A model generated the notes under the pieces. That model was not told the origin of the DNA. It saw only the letters and a list, made by a program, of their open reading frames with translations, and ran no database searches. A program made the translations under genes and the position numbers. Of a stretch of 40,124 nucleotides of DNA, positions 6,320 through 15,222 are shown piece after piece. The stretch is from Anaerolineae bacterium. GTDB taxonomy: Bacteria > Chloroflexota > Anaerolineae > 4572-78 > J111. The DNA is taken from NCBI GenBank assembly GCA_016931895.1, contig JAFGDY010000274.1, positions 1 through 40,124 of the forward strand, written 5' to 3'. Position 1 is the stretch's first letter. The number at the start of each line of letters is the position of its first letter.

Positions 6320-7948
6320 CTATGTTTCGCGTAGAATAACGATGATGACGCCGACCAGGGCGGTGAAGAGCGCCCAGCCCAGGTAGTGCTGCCCTTCCAG
6401 AATAACGTTTGTCCGTAATATCAATTTTCCGATCCCACTCAATGATTTTTCTGCCCAGCGCAGCAGCCAACGTAGCTGGATAAATTCGGCCAGAGGGGGG
6501 ACGGGGATTTTTAGCCGGTCAGTGATATTTTTTCTGAAATACCCTAGGGCAGCGGCAGCTATCACTGAAACAACTATCGTGGCCAGGGTGGCTGGAGTGA
6601 AGTTTGCGGCTGGCCATTCTATGTGCATCAAGGCTGCCAGAACAAGCGGCCCCAAACCCGGTATCAAAAAAGGAACTGCCGCCACCACCCCGGCCACCGA
6701 GGCCATAAGCTGGCCTGGCGTAAGGGATACGGATGATAGATTTGCGTTGTTCTGCCCCAGCAGGCCGAGCCAATAACGAGCCAGTCCGCTCAAAGCCAGG
6801 GTCTGGGCCACCATCACGCCGCCTATCAGGAGAAGATTTTCCAGGGAAAAAATGGCGATCCAGGCCGGCCAATTGAGGAATAAAGGCATGCCCACCAGGG
6901 TGAAGGTAGCAGCCAGGGCCGGAGTGTAGGGCCACCATTGCCAAAGTTCCCGGCCAAAGGGCGGCCTGCCCAGGGAGGGCGTCACCCACAAAGCAGCCAG
7001 GCTCAGAATAAGGCCCACTGCATAAGCCCCGATCACCTCTTTCGATAAAGAGGCCGCCAGTAGCAGGGGCAGCAAGGTTTGGACAAGAATCAGCCGGACA
7101 AGCAACAGGGAACGTTGCCCCTGGCTTGGCTCGATCAACCAGGCCAGCAGGCCATTAAGCAGCATGGTGGTCAAAGTGAGCCAGCGCCAGATTTCGGGCA
7201 ATGATCCGGCCATGCTGCCGGCGACCAGATAAATTCCTACCGCTAATGATAATCCCCAATAAACCAGCATAGAGGAATTGTTTTTAAGATTGGCTTGTTT
7301 TTCAGCAACTGCCGCTTCAGAAAAGGGATATAGTCCCAGTCTTAGCCAGAGAGCCAGGCCCAGCAGAAATGCGCCCCACGTTGTATTTGGCAGGCTTGAG
7401 GTCAGGGTCAAGGCGCTGGCGGTTAAAATACCCAAAAAAAGGCGGGCCGCGCTCAAGTTGTAGTGCCCCTGCGTGAGCCAATAATAAACCAGGCAAAGAT
7501 CAAATACCAGCACTGCATAGTTCAGGGTCAGGTTATTGGCCGACACAAACAAAAAGTAGGCGCTTGCTCCCAGCATGAAGGCCCAGCCCTGATTGCCGCC
7601 GCCAGCCCCAGGGCGCGAAACCAGAGCGCCAACCAGCAAAACCAACAAGCTTAGAATCAAAAAGGTAAGGTTGAGCGGATGGAGTTGGATAGCCAGGGCC
7701 GCGCCACTGCCTTCTGCCGTGAAATTCCAGGCTGATAATTTCAGGCTCTCGATCAAAGCGCCCGGCCCCGCCGTGAGCCGGATGAGCAAGAATAACCCGG
7801 CCAGGACAATCAGACCGGGCGCGCCAAAATATTGGCTGGCCCAATGTCTCTGCCAGGTGGCAGGCAGCCGGGGAAGAAGGATGGACAAAACGAAAGCGCC
7901 CAATAGTAAAACGACCATCGGCGCCAGGAAAGATAAATGGGCAAACAT
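6320..7948 (-). CDS. NuoN/NuoM-like antiporter-type membrane subunit
   Basis: A 542-residue protein with about 14 hydrophobic helices, first gene of the leftward membrane operon. D150 in YAVLVFDLCLVYYWL sits where antiporter subunits have the TM5 glutamate, and LWLRLGLYPFSEA (200-212) aligns with FKxxxxPFHxW, with R203 in place of the channel lysine and Ser-Glu after PF. These are conservative or partial replacements, suggesting a diverged proton or sodium channel subunit. It may form a small membrane module with the two following genes. A promoter of its own (7958-7986) lies nine bases before the ATG with no Shine-Dalgarno, so translation is probably leaderless. Confidence 0.75.
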   Translation of the reverse strand: MFAHLSFLAPMVVLLLGAFVLSILLPRLPATWQRHWASQYFGAPGLIVLAGLFLLIRLTAGPGALIESLKLSAWNFTAEGSGAALAIQLHPLNLTFLILSLLVLLVGALVSRPGAGGGNQGWAFMLGASAYFLFVSANNLTLNYAVLVFDLCLVYYWLTQGHYNLSAARLFLGILTASALTLTSSLPNTTWGAFLLGLALWLRLGLYPFSEAAVAEKQANLKNNSSMLVYWGLSLAVGIYLVAGSMAGSLPEIWRWLTLTTMLLNGLLAWLIEPSQGQRSLLLVRLILVQTLLPLLLAASLSKEVIGAYAVGLILSLAALWVTPSLGRPPFGRELWQWWPYTPALAATFTLVGMPLFLNWPAWIAIFSLENLLLIGGVMVAQTLALSGLARYWLGLLGQNNANLSSVSLTPGQLMASVAGVVAAVPFLIPGLGPLVLAALMHIEWPAANFTPATLATIVVSVIAAAALGYFRKNITDRLKIPVPPLAEFIQLRWLLRWAEKSLSGIGKLILRTNVILEGQHYLGWALFTALVGVIIVILRET

Positions 7949-7957
7949 AGGAGTTGG

Positions 7958-7986
7958 ATTTTATCACAAGCGGGAGGGATGCACAA
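7958..7986 (-). promoter_or_regulatory. Leaderless promoter of the antiporter-like operon
   Basis: On the minus strand TTGTGC (7986-7981), a 17-nt spacer and TAAAAT (7963-7958) precede ATG 7948 by nine bases. It lies in the 67-nt gap after the glycan operon, so the membrane operon can be transcribed separately. Confidence 0.6.
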
Positions 7987-8015
7987 TATCTAAAAAGCGG
8001 AATTTGTCCCGCATT

Positions 8016-9719
8016 TTAGTTGAGGGCGCAGAGAATATAGTTGCTGTTTTCAAAAATGATTTGAGGGCATTGTTGTTTGACATACTCCACGATGCCCCTG
8101 ACAAAGGTTTGCTGTTCGGCTTGACTGACCGGTTTTGTTTCAGAGGGTTTGCGCCAGCGGGAAATAACAGCCGGGCCAATAATGAGCACATCATCTTTGG
8201 CCGGAGACATCCATTGCCGCCGGGGCAGGGGGTAAAAGATACGCCCCGTAAAGGCGGCGATTTCGGCGGATTTATAATTTTCGGGGTAAAAGACCCGGCT
8301 GGTGGAGGGAAGTTGTTGAATAACGTCTACTACAGCGGCCTGGTCGGCGCGAGGCACAATCATCCAGGCCAGGCCGATGCGAGAGCTGGCCAGGTGTTTT
8401 TGATACCAATATTCAATGAGATCGTCAGACATCAAAAAAGTAGCCGCCTGTTTTTGGCTATAGAAATTCAGGCCCAACAGTAGGGTGACCCCGACGGCTA
8501 ACGATAGGTTGAGCCAAACGGGTCGGGTTCTGGCATAACGCCACAGGATACTCCAAAGAAGAGAGAGCAGCAAGACAGCCAGAATCAAAGCGGCCCAATA
8601 ATGTCGAACCCAACCATTCTCCGATAGCAGAATAAACCATGTAGTATGAACCAACCAGCCGCCCCACAATAAAATTACCAGGTTTTGCTGTCGGGGGTGA
8701 TTTCTGAGTCGCCAGGCCAGCCAAGGCCCGGCCAGAGTGATGAGCATAAAAGTGATCAGGCTTAAGGCATGGTGGGGATGGGAGATGTCGGAGATGAGAG
8801 AGAATTTATACCACAAAAATTCAATACCTTTGACTTGCTCTCCTAAACCACTGCCGGCGAGCAGAATGACGTTAAGGCGTCCCTGACCGTGTTGGAGATA
8901 GGTGTCAAAGCCAAACTTTTGGGTGATGATGATGAGTTGAATTGTTTCCCAGATCAGGGGAAAGCATAGCAGGCTCAGGGCTGTGACCAGACCTTGTTTT
9001 AAGGTTATCCTTTTCTGGAAATATAAAATCAACCACAATAACCCCAGGCTGCTTAAAGCCAACAGCGAAACTAACTTGGCGGTAAGGGCCAAACCCCCTA
9101 TCAGGCCACTCAAGAGAAACCAGCGCAGTTTCTTTTTGTCGGCGACGGTGGCCTTGGTAAAAATTATAAAAGAAGCCAGGATACAGGTAATGGCCGGGAC
9201 TTCTCCCAAAGATTCGTAACCCAAAAAAACAGTCAAGTGGGGATAAAAGAAAAAAATAAGTTGAAAAAGAAACGCAGCCCCAAAGCCGCCTATGGAAAAC
9301 AGCAGCCAGGAAGCCAGGCTTAAAAAGGCCAGGTAGAATAACAGGGAGGCGACTCTGAATTGCCAGAAACCGCTGCCAAATAGTTTGATCATAAGCGCGT
9401 CTGGCATCACCTGAGTAGGCCCCACGGTGCCTTCGGCAAAAAAGTAAACCCGGCCTTCTTTATCTTGGATTTGAAAAAATTCCCCGTTCATGTCCAAACC
9501 TGCCGCCAGGGTAGGGTCCGACATGGTACTGACCAGGGTGGTATACGTGCCTCGTTCGGCCAGGGAGCGCGCCACGCCCAAAAACCAGCCGGAGTCGTGA
9601 TCCACGCCGCCGTAAATATTGACAAAAATAATGAGCCGCCCTAGCTGGTACACAATTATAATGGTCAGCACAGCCCATTGAAAATATTTATTTTGATAAA
9701 GGTGAATCAACTTTTTCAT
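8016..9719 (-). CDS. GT-C fold membrane glycosyltransferase (GT39/PMT_2-like), paralogue 2
   Basis: A 567-residue polytopic protein with an N-terminal membrane anchor, a first extracytoplasmic loop GGVDHDSGWFLGVARSLAE carrying the acidic residues expected at a GT-C active site, about ten more helices and a C-terminal soluble domain of about 130 residues. It probably transfers a sugar from a polyprenyl-phosphate donor to an acceptor outside the cytoplasm. ATG 9719 is chosen because the product then aligns from its first residues with the neighbouring paralogue (QNKY near residue 10 in both); an upstream TTG at 9767 would add 16 unconserved residues. TAAAAT lies seven bases before this ATG. It is last in the seven-gene glycan operon. 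Sugar and acceptor unknown. Confidence 0.8.
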   Translation of the reverse strand: MKKLIHLYQNKYFQWAVLTIIIVYQLGRLIIFVNIYGGVDHDSGWFLGVARSLAERGTYTTLVSTMSDPTLAAGLDMNGEFFQIQDKEGRVYFFAEGTVGPTQVMPDALMIKLFGSGFWQFRVASLLFYLAFLSLASWLLFSIGGFGAAFLFQLIFFFYPHLTVFLGYESLGEVPAITCILASFIIFTKATVADKKKLRWFLLSGLIGGLALTAKLVSLLALSSLGLLWLILYFQKRITLKQGLVTALSLLCFPLIWETIQLIIITQKFGFDTYLQHGQGRLNVILLAGSGLGEQVKGIEFLWYKFSLISDISHPHHALSLITFMLITLAGPWLAWRLRNHPRQQNLVILLWGGWLVHTTWFILLSENGWVRHYWAALILAVLLLSLLWSILWRYARTRPVWLNLSLAVGVTLLLGLNFYSQKQAATFLMSDDLIEYWYQKHLASSRIGLAWMIVPRADQAAVVDVIQQLPSTSRVFYPENYKSAEIAAFTGRIFYPLPRRQWMSPAKDDVLIIGPAVISRWRKPSETKPVSQAEQQTFVRGIVEYVKQQCPQIIFENSNYILCALN

Positions 9720-9763
9720 GATCAGGATTTTACCATATTCAACAAACTCAAATTGATGGCCGG

Positions 9764-11467
9764 TCAATCCAGGGCGCAGATAAGGTAATAGCTATTTTCA
9801 AAAACAAGGTGAGGACATTCTTGTTTGACCCGCTGCAAGACCGTGTCAATCAAACCTTGCCGTTCGGCCTGGCTCATGGGTTTTTCCATCAATTTGGCCC
9901 AGGGCGAAATAAGAGAGGGGCCAACAATAATAACGTCCCCTGATGCGGCCGGCATCAAGGGTCGCCGTTCAAGAGGATATAAAATACGGCCGCTAAGCAC
10001 AGCCAGCTCGGCTGATTTGTGCCCGGCGGGGTAAAATAGGCGGCCCGAGGTCGGTAATTTTTGCAAAACAGCCAGGGCAGCATCCTGCTCGGCGCGGGGG
10101 ATAATTATCCAGGGGACGCGGCTGTAGGTTGAGTCTAGATGTTCCTGATACCAGCGGTCAACCAGTTGGTTGGAGATAAAAAGGCCGGCGGCGTTGGCCT
10201 GGCCATAAAAACCAATCGCCAGTAATCCCGTGAGCAAAACGGCAAGGCTTTGATTGATCCATCTTGGCTGATGGTTGACGTTTTGCCAGGCATAAACAAG
10301 CACGAACGAAAGCAGAAAAATAGCCAGTATCAAAGCGTGCCAGTTGTGCCGCACCCAAGCGCCCTTGGCCAGGGCAATAAACCAGACCGAATGAATGAAC
10401 CAGCCTCCCCACAACAAAATCACAATATTACGCCGGGCTTCATCCCTAAAAAGACGCCACATCAGCCCCGGACCGCTGAACAAAATAACCAGAAAAACGG
10501 CGAAGGCAAAAAAGTTGTTGTTGAAAGAAATTTCTTTGACGATTAATATTTTTTGCCACAAAAAAGTAAAACTATGGGGGCCTGGCTGGCCCATACCGCT
10601 GCCGCCTTCATTCAAGAAAAAGTCAAGGTGTTGAGCCAAAAAACGCTGATATGTTTGAAAGTCAAACATCAGGGTCAAGCTGACTAATTGCATGAGTTCC
10701 CATAATAAGCGGACAGATATACAACTACCAACCAAAATCAGGCCCTCTTTGAAGGAACTACGCTTTTGCCAATATAAGATCAGCCAGGCCAAAAACAGCC
10801 CGGCCAACGACAGCAGCGCAATGGTTTTGGTGGTAACGGCCAAGCCGGCGGCTAGACCGCAGGCCATAAACCAAAGCCAGCGATATGTTTTGGCCTGGGC
10901 TGCCACCAAAAACAAAACAAACGCCAGTAAGGCGTAAGTCAGGCTAAAGATTTCGCCCATAGCTTCATAACCCAAAAAGATAAGCAGCTGGGGATAGAAG
11001 AAAAGAAAAAGTTGACACATCAGCACGGATAAAAATCCGCCAAGCCGGTAGAGCAGGGCTGAGGCCAAGATCAGCCCTAGCAAGAGGAATAGCAGCGGCC
11101 CGGCGCGGTATGCCCAAAAGCCGGGGCCAAATACCTTGATGATAATGGCATTGGGAATAACGCCGGCTGCGCCGATACTTTCGGGGAAAAAGTATATTTG
11201 CCCTTTGGCATTTTGAACCTTGTATTGGCCGTAAATATTTTCTCCGCCGCCGGGAGTTGGATCAACCATGGTGCTGACCATGGTCGCGTAAACCCCTTGT
11301 TCGGCCAGCGAACGAGCGATGCCCAAAAACCAGCCGCTATCATGCTCAACGCCGCCATAGACGTTGACAAAAACGATAATGCGGGTCATTTGGTAAAGGA
11401 TTAATATGACTATCAAGACCCACTGCGTGTATTTATTTTGAAAAAAACTGATGAGATTTTTTGTCAT
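9764..11467 (-). CDS. GT-C fold membrane glycosyltransferase (GT39/PMT_2-like), paralogue 1
   Basis: A 567-residue polytopic protein clearly paralogous to the following gene over its whole length: both share YGGVxHDSGWFLGxARSLAE near residue 40, GFW and YESLGE/YEAMGE segments in mid-protein, and LxSGRxxYPL with VIIGP/VIVGP near the C-terminus. The pair arose by tandem duplication and has diverged substantially. It is a likely lipid-linked-sugar transferase of the outer face of the membrane. The ATG overlaps the stop of the methyltransferase by four bases (ATGA), so it is translationally coupled. The 44-nt gap to the second copy is the loosest junction in the operon. Confidence 0.8.
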   Translation of the reverse strand: MTKNLISFFQNKYTQWVLIVILILYQMTRIIVFVNVYGGVEHDSGWFLGIARSLAEQGVYATMVSTMVDPTPGGGENIYGQYKVQNAKGQIYFFPESIGAAGVIPNAIIIKVFGPGFWAYRAGPLLFLLLGLILASALLYRLGGFLSVLMCQLFLFFYPQLLIFLGYEAMGEIFSLTYALLAFVLFLVAAQAKTYRWLWFMACGLAAGLAVTTKTIALLSLAGLFLAWLILYWQKRSSFKEGLILVGSCISVRLLWELMQLVSLTLMFDFQTYQRFLAQHLDFFLNEGGSGMGQPGPHSFTFLWQKILIVKEISFNNNFFAFAVFLVILFSGPGLMWRLFRDEARRNIVILLWGGWFIHSVWFIALAKGAWVRHNWHALILAIFLLSFVLVYAWQNVNHQPRWINQSLAVLLTGLLAIGFYGQANAAGLFISNQLVDRWYQEHLDSTYSRVPWIIIPRAEQDAALAVLQKLPTSGRLFYPAGHKSAELAVLSGRILYPLERRPLMPAASGDVIIVGPSLISPWAKLMEKPMSQAERQGLIDTVLQRVKQECPHLVFENSYYLICALD

Positions 11468-12252
11468 TGGGCTGAAGGTTTTGAAGCCAACTCATTGACG
11501 GCTTTATGCTTGCGGGCCATCACAAACAGCGACATGCCGATAGGCAAACTAAAACGCGGAATCAAACGCGACTCTTGTTTCATCACCCAACCCAGGATAT
11601 GGTTCATCAACTTGGGCGGCATGAAAACATCGGAGCGGGGCGTATCGTCTTCATCAGCCAGCAGCCAGTTAGTAGCCACGCGATAGGGCGCAACAAGCGG
11701 GAATAACAAGGAGTTGGCAAAAGAGATTTTTTCAACGGTAAACCCCTGTTGCTTGAGTTGAGTTTTTAAGGGTTTGGGCGCGTAACGGTGAAGAATATGT
11801 ACCGCCAGATCGTGTTGCCCTTTTAACCATCTCAGGGCCGGGAGATTCAAGAGTAAAAATCCGCCCGGTTTGAGCACCCGGTGAAATTCGACCAGAGCCT
11901 GCCGGTCGTTTGGCACGGAGCACATCACGTCAATAGAAACGGCCAGGTCAAAAGTGTTGGCGGGCATGGGTATGGCGGTAATTGAAGCCTGGGCCAGTTG
12001 TCCCTGCAAGCCGCGCCGTTGGCTAAAGTGTAAGGCCAGGCCCGACAGGTCAACGGCCCTGACCTGCCCAAACTGTTTGAGTTGGTGGGCGATAGCGCCT
12101 GTACCGCAGCCGCCGTCCAAAATCAACCAATCGGGTTGCCCCTGAGCTTGGTGCAGGCGGGTCAGAGTAGAAAAGATGAGTTGGTGGATGGCCTGATACC
12201 ACCAATGTTCATCTTCAAGCTGGTACATTATTTCATATTCGCGCGGATTCAT
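11464..12252 (-). CDS. SAM-dependent class I methyltransferase
   Basis: A 262-residue cytosolic protein beginning MNPREYEIMYQLEDEHWWYQ, a typical opening of small-molecule methyltransferases in glycan and polyprenyl clusters. The SAM-binding motif I is LILDGGCGTGA, followed by VRAVDLSGLAL (acidic loop), and motif IV resembles FDLAVSIDVM. Start 12252 is chosen because it overlaps the GT2 stop by four bases (ATGA); an in-frame extension to 12327 would run into the GT2 gene and is not conserved. Probably methylates a sugar or lipid carrier made by this operon; the substrate cannot be read from sequence. Confidence 0.85.
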   Translation of the reverse strand: MNPREYEIMYQLEDEHWWYQAIHQLIFSTLTRLHQAQGQPDWLILDGGCGTGAIAHQLKQFGQVRAVDLSGLALHFSQRRGLQGQLAQASITAIPMPANTFDLAVSIDVMCSVPNDRQALVEFHRVLKPGGFLLLNLPALRWLKGQHDLAVHILHRYAPKPLKTQLKQQGFTVEKISFANSLLFPLVAPYRVATNWLLADEDDTPRSDVFMPPKLMNHILGWVMKQESRLIPRFSLPIGMSLFVMARKHKAVNELASKPSAQ

Positions 12253-13004
12253 TGATTGGAAATCCTTACCGAGGGCGCCACAAAATCTGTTTGCAGATGC
12301 TCTTTTTTGACCACCAGCCGAAACCATAATTTGGTTAAATCCACCGCCACCCGAAATAAGCGCCGGAAATTAAAGAATTGAGAGTGGCCGTAAGCCCGGT
12401 GATAATGATGCACCGGCGCCTCGGCAATGCGAAAACCGTTATCGCCGATTTTTTTCATCATTTCCACACAAATCACGCCGCTGTCTGATTCTAATTTGAC
12501 TTTATCAAAAATTGAGCGGCGCATGATGCGGAAATCACAATCGGGGTCGCGTAATTTGAGGCCAAAGGCCAGGCGCACAAAATGCTGGTAAATTCTACCA
12601 ATAATAATGCGGTGAAGGGGGTCGTTGCGCGAGATTTTGTAACCGTTGACCAGATCAATTTCGGCGGTGAGGACCGGCATCAGCAGTTTTAACTCGCGCG
12701 GGTCGTACTGGGCATCGCCATCCGTATAAAAAACTAACTCTTTGGTGGCGTGGGCAAAACCGCTGCGTAACGCCCCGCCGTAACCTTTGTTTTGGGGGTG
12801 GGTGACAATGCGCACGCAGTCGTACCGGCGGGCTAACTCGGCCAATAATTCGCCGGTATGGTCTTTACTGGCGTCATTGACGACAATCACTTCGTAATCG
12901 TCGCTCAGCTCACGCAAGGTGAGAATGGCGGTGATGACCATGCTGGGGATGGTGCCGGCATCGTTATAGGCCGGGAAAAAAACAGAAATGCTGGGACGTT
13001 TCAT
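12249..13004 (-). CDS. Family 2 glycosyltransferase, polyprenyl-phosphate sugar synthase-like
   Basis: A 251-residue GT-A enzyme similar to dolichol-phosphate mannose synthases. It has the nucleotide-binding start ISVFFPAYNDAGTI, VVNDASKDHT with D44, the metal-binding YTDGDAQYDP (D95, D97), and the acceptor-side CDFRIMRR segment. There is no C-terminal membrane domain. It would load a sugar from a nucleotide donor onto polyprenyl phosphate at the inner membrane face, supplying a donor for the GT-C enzymes downstream. It starts five bases after the aminotransferase stop and overlaps the methyltransferase start by four bases. Confidence 0.85.
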   Translation of the reverse strand: MKRPSISVFFPAYNDAGTIPSMVITAILTLRELSDDYEVIVVNDASKDHTGELLAELARRYDCVRIVTHPQNKGYGGALRSGFAHATKELVFYTDGDAQYDPRELKLLMPVLTAEIDLVNGYKISRNDPLHRIIIGRIYQHFVRLAFGLKLRDPDCDFRIMRRSIFDKVKLESDSGVICVEMMKKIGDNGFRIAEAPVHHYHRAYGHSQFFNFRRLFRVAVDLTKLWFRLVVKKEHLQTDFVAPSVRISNQ

Positions 13005-13009
13005 TTTGT

Positions 13010-14116
13010 TTACCTTTGTTGAATTCTTTCACAAACCATTTCCAGGGCCGTTTGGCTCATTTCCGGGTATAGGGGGAGGGATAAAACCTCTTGGGCGGCT
13101 CGTTCTGTTTCGGGCAGGCTGCCCGGCCTAAAACCCAGACCGGCGTAAGCCGGCTGAAGGTGGACCGGCACAGGATAGTGGATTTGCGCGCCAAGGCCTT
13201 GCTCGCGCAGGTCGGTTAATAATTTGTCTCTCTCTTGACTCCGCACCACGTAGAGATGATAAACGTGTGTCACATCGCCCACCGGGTGGGGCAAGGTTAA
13301 ATGGGTATGGGCCAGCAGGGTAGTATAATCAGCGGCCAATTCTCGGCGTCGTTTGTTCCATGTTTCCAGGTGGCGGAGTTTAACCCGTAGAATGGCCGCC
13401 TGCATTTCGTCAAGCCGGCTGTTAGTGCCTCTAACCTGGCTCACGTATCGTTCCGCCCAGCCGTACTGGCGCAGCAAGCGCGTCTGTTCGGCCACGTCGG
13501 CGCGGTTGGTGACAATGATGCCGCCGTCGCCTGCCGCGCCCAGGTTTTTGGTAGGATAAAAGCTGAAAGCGGCGGCGTCGCCAAAAGAACCAACCATTTG
13601 CCCGCGATACCGCGCACCATGCGCCTGGGCGCAGTCTTCCACTACCGCCAGGCGGTGTTGGCGGGCCACGGTCAAAATTGCCTCAAGGTTGGCCGGGTGG
13701 CCGTACAGATGGACCGGCACGATAGCCTGGGTGCGGGGCGAAACGGCTGCCTCCACTTGGGCCGGATTCATGGTAAACGTGACCGGATCAATGTCAACAA
13801 AAACAGGGCGCGCCCCGGTCAGCTCTATGGCCGCGACCGTGGCCACGGCGGTATGGCTGACCGTAATTACTTCGTCTCCGGGGTTTACGCCCACGGCTTG
13901 CAAAGCCAGCGTGATCGCGTCGGTGCCGGAGGCTACTCCAATGGCGTGCCCTACGCCCACGTAGGCGGCGAATTCCGCTTCAAAGGCAGCCGTTTCTTTG
14001 CCCAAAATATACCAGCCTCCGGCCAACACGCGCTGAACGGCTGCGTCTATCTCGGCCCGGAGAGATTGGTATTGTTGGGCAAGGTTTACAGAAGGGACCG
14101 GCAAATTTAGCTCCAA
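13010..14116 (-). CDS. DegT/DnrJ/EryC1/StrS-family PLP-dependent sugar aminotransferase
   Basis: A 368-residue cytosolic enzyme. Family landmarks are SGTDAITLAL (cofactor phosphate binding), VPVHLYGH, VVEDCAQAHGA, and SFYPTKNLGA, in which K190 is the PLP Schiff-base lysine. Such enzymes aminate keto-sugar nucleotides, for example in amino-deoxy sugar synthesis. The gene follows the SDR enzyme with a 10-nt overlap, consistent with consecutive steps on one nucleotide sugar. The start at ATG 14116 gives the usual N-terminus (VNLAQQYQSLRAEID). Confidence 0.9.
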   Translation of the reverse strand: MELNLPVPSVNLAQQYQSLRAEIDAAVQRVLAGGWYILGKETAAFEAEFAAYVGVGHAIGVASGTDAITLALQAVGVNPGDEVITVSHTAVATVAAIELTGARPVFVDIDPVTFTMNPAQVEAAVSPRTQAIVPVHLYGHPANLEAILTVARQHRLAVVEDCAQAHGARYRGQMVGSFGDAAAFSFYPTKNLGAAGDGGIIVTNRADVAEQTRLLRQYGWAERYVSQVRGTNSRLDEMQAAILRVKLRHLETWNKRRRELAADYTTLLAHTHLTLPHPVGDVTHVYHLYVVRSQERDKLLTDLREQGLGAQIHYPVPVHLQPAYAGLGFRPGSLPETERAAQEVLSLPLYPEMSQTALEMVCERIQQR

Positions 14117-15123
14117 TAATGCTCGCCGTATTGGCGGTAATAAGCAATGGTGCGGGCCAATCCCGCGCGGAGGGGAGTGGTTGGTTGCCAGCCCAACTGA
14201 GCCTGGATGCGGGCATAAGCGCAGTACACGTCGCCCACATCAATGCGTTTGCGTTCCGGTGGAAAGGGGATCAAGCGATAACTACCCTGCCCGGCTATTT
14301 CTATGAGCAGCTCGGCCAAAGCTTTCAAGGTGATGGGCTGGTTGCAGCCCAGGTTATAAACCTGGCCCTGGCTCTGGGGGCTGGCCGCGGCGCGTAACAA
14401 GGCCTCAACCACATCTTCCACAAAGTTAAGGTCGCGGCGTTGTTCGCCGTCGCCAAAAATCTGGATTTCCTGGCCCAAGACGGCCAAACGAATGAACCAG
14501 CCGATAAAACCCTGGCGGTTATGTTTCATCAATTGGCCGGGGCCATAGGTGTTGGTCAAACGCAACGAAACCGTGTGCAGGCCGTACACCCGATGGTAAA
14601 CGGTGTGATACCACTCCCCGGCCATTTTGTTGACCCCATTAACGTCGGGCGGGTGGAGCAGATGTTGTTCGTCCAGGGGCAGGTAATCCGGCCGGCCGTA
14701 AATTTGGCGGGTGCTGGCAAACACAATTTTGACCGTAGGGTTATGATGGCGACACGCCTCCAGCAAAGAGAGTTGCGCCCGCACATTAATCTCCAGATCG
14801 GTAAAGGGATCGGTCATACTATCCAGATGGCTCACCTGTCCGGCCAAATTGAAAATGTAGTTTTGATCACGAACCAGGTAACGCAGCCCATACTCGTCGC
14901 GGATGTCGGCAATGTTGACCTGGACCCGGTCTTTGAGGTCGTGGATATTGAACAGGTTGCCGCCGTAATCGGGGATGAGCGAGTCGACCAGCAGCACCCT
15001 GGCCCCCAATTCCACCAATCGCCGGGCCAGGTTTGAGCCGATAAAGCCCAGGCCGCCGGTAATCATCACTTGTTTATTATTGAAGCAGGTCAAATAGTTA
15101 GCAGCTAATTTGTCAGTCGCCAT
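14107..15123 (-). CDS. NAD-dependent epimerase/dehydratase (extended SDR), nucleotide-sugar enzyme
   Basis: A 338-residue extended short-chain dehydrogenase. The Rossmann motif is ITGGLGFIGS (21-30), followed by VDSLIPDYGG and FNLAGQVSHL. The active-site segment is PPDVNGVNKMAGEWYH: K166 is present, but the position four residues before it, normally Tyr of YxxxK, is N162. ASTRQIYG supplies the Ser/Thr. First gene of the seven-gene glycan operon, with a promoter about 40-70 nt upstream. It probably modifies a UDP-, GDP- or dTDP-sugar for the aminotransferase that overlaps it. Catalysis is likely unconventional, or another residue substitutes for Tyr. Confidence 0.85.
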   Translation of the reverse strand: MATDKLAANYLTCFNNKQVMITGGLGFIGSNLARRLVELGARVLLVDSLIPDYGGNLFNIHDLKDRVQVNIADIRDEYGLRYLVRDQNYIFNLAGQVSHLDSMTDPFTDLEINVRAQLSLLEACRHHNPTVKIVFASTRQIYGRPDYLPLDEQHLLHPPDVNGVNKMAGEWYHTVYHRVYGLHTVSLRLTNTYGPGQLMKHNRQGFIGWFIRLAVLGQEIQIFGDGEQRRDLNFVEDVVEALLRAAASPQSQGQVYNLGCNQPITLKALAELLIEIAGQGSYRLIPFPPERKRIDVGDVYCAYARIQAQLGWQPTTPLRAGLARTIAYYRQYGEHYWS

Positions 15124-15163
15124 AATTTTTTGTCAGGCCTTAAGGGGTCGCAAACGAGGCAAT

Positions 15164-15193
15164 AGTATAATATAGAACATTCAGACTGTCTAA
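15164..15193 (-). promoter_or_regulatory. Promoter of the surface-glycan operon
   Basis: On the minus strand TTAGAC (15193-15188), an 18-nt spacer and TATACT (15169-15164) lie upstream of ATG 15123, predicting a leader of roughly 35 nt. No strong Shine-Dalgarno is visible. The -35 box is 29 bp from the -35 box of the divergent promoter at 15223. Confidence 0.6.
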
Positions 15194-15222
15194 CCGGATG
15201 ACTTTTCGATTTTATATCTTTT

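Noticed and set aside
7593-8483. Rightward open frame of about 296 codons opposite the antiporter and GT-C genes
   Set aside because: Antisense to two strongly supported membrane-protein genes and across their promoter; the product is a low-information mirror of hydrophobic codons.
13598-14110. Rightward open frame of about 170 codons within the aminotransferase region
   Set aside because: Antisense shadow of DegT aminotransferase, whose motifs and PLP lysine are unmistakable.
8016-15123. Horizontally acquired O-antigen island
   Set aside because: No mobile element, tRNA target or clear composition shift at either edge; membership in the host core cannot be excluded.
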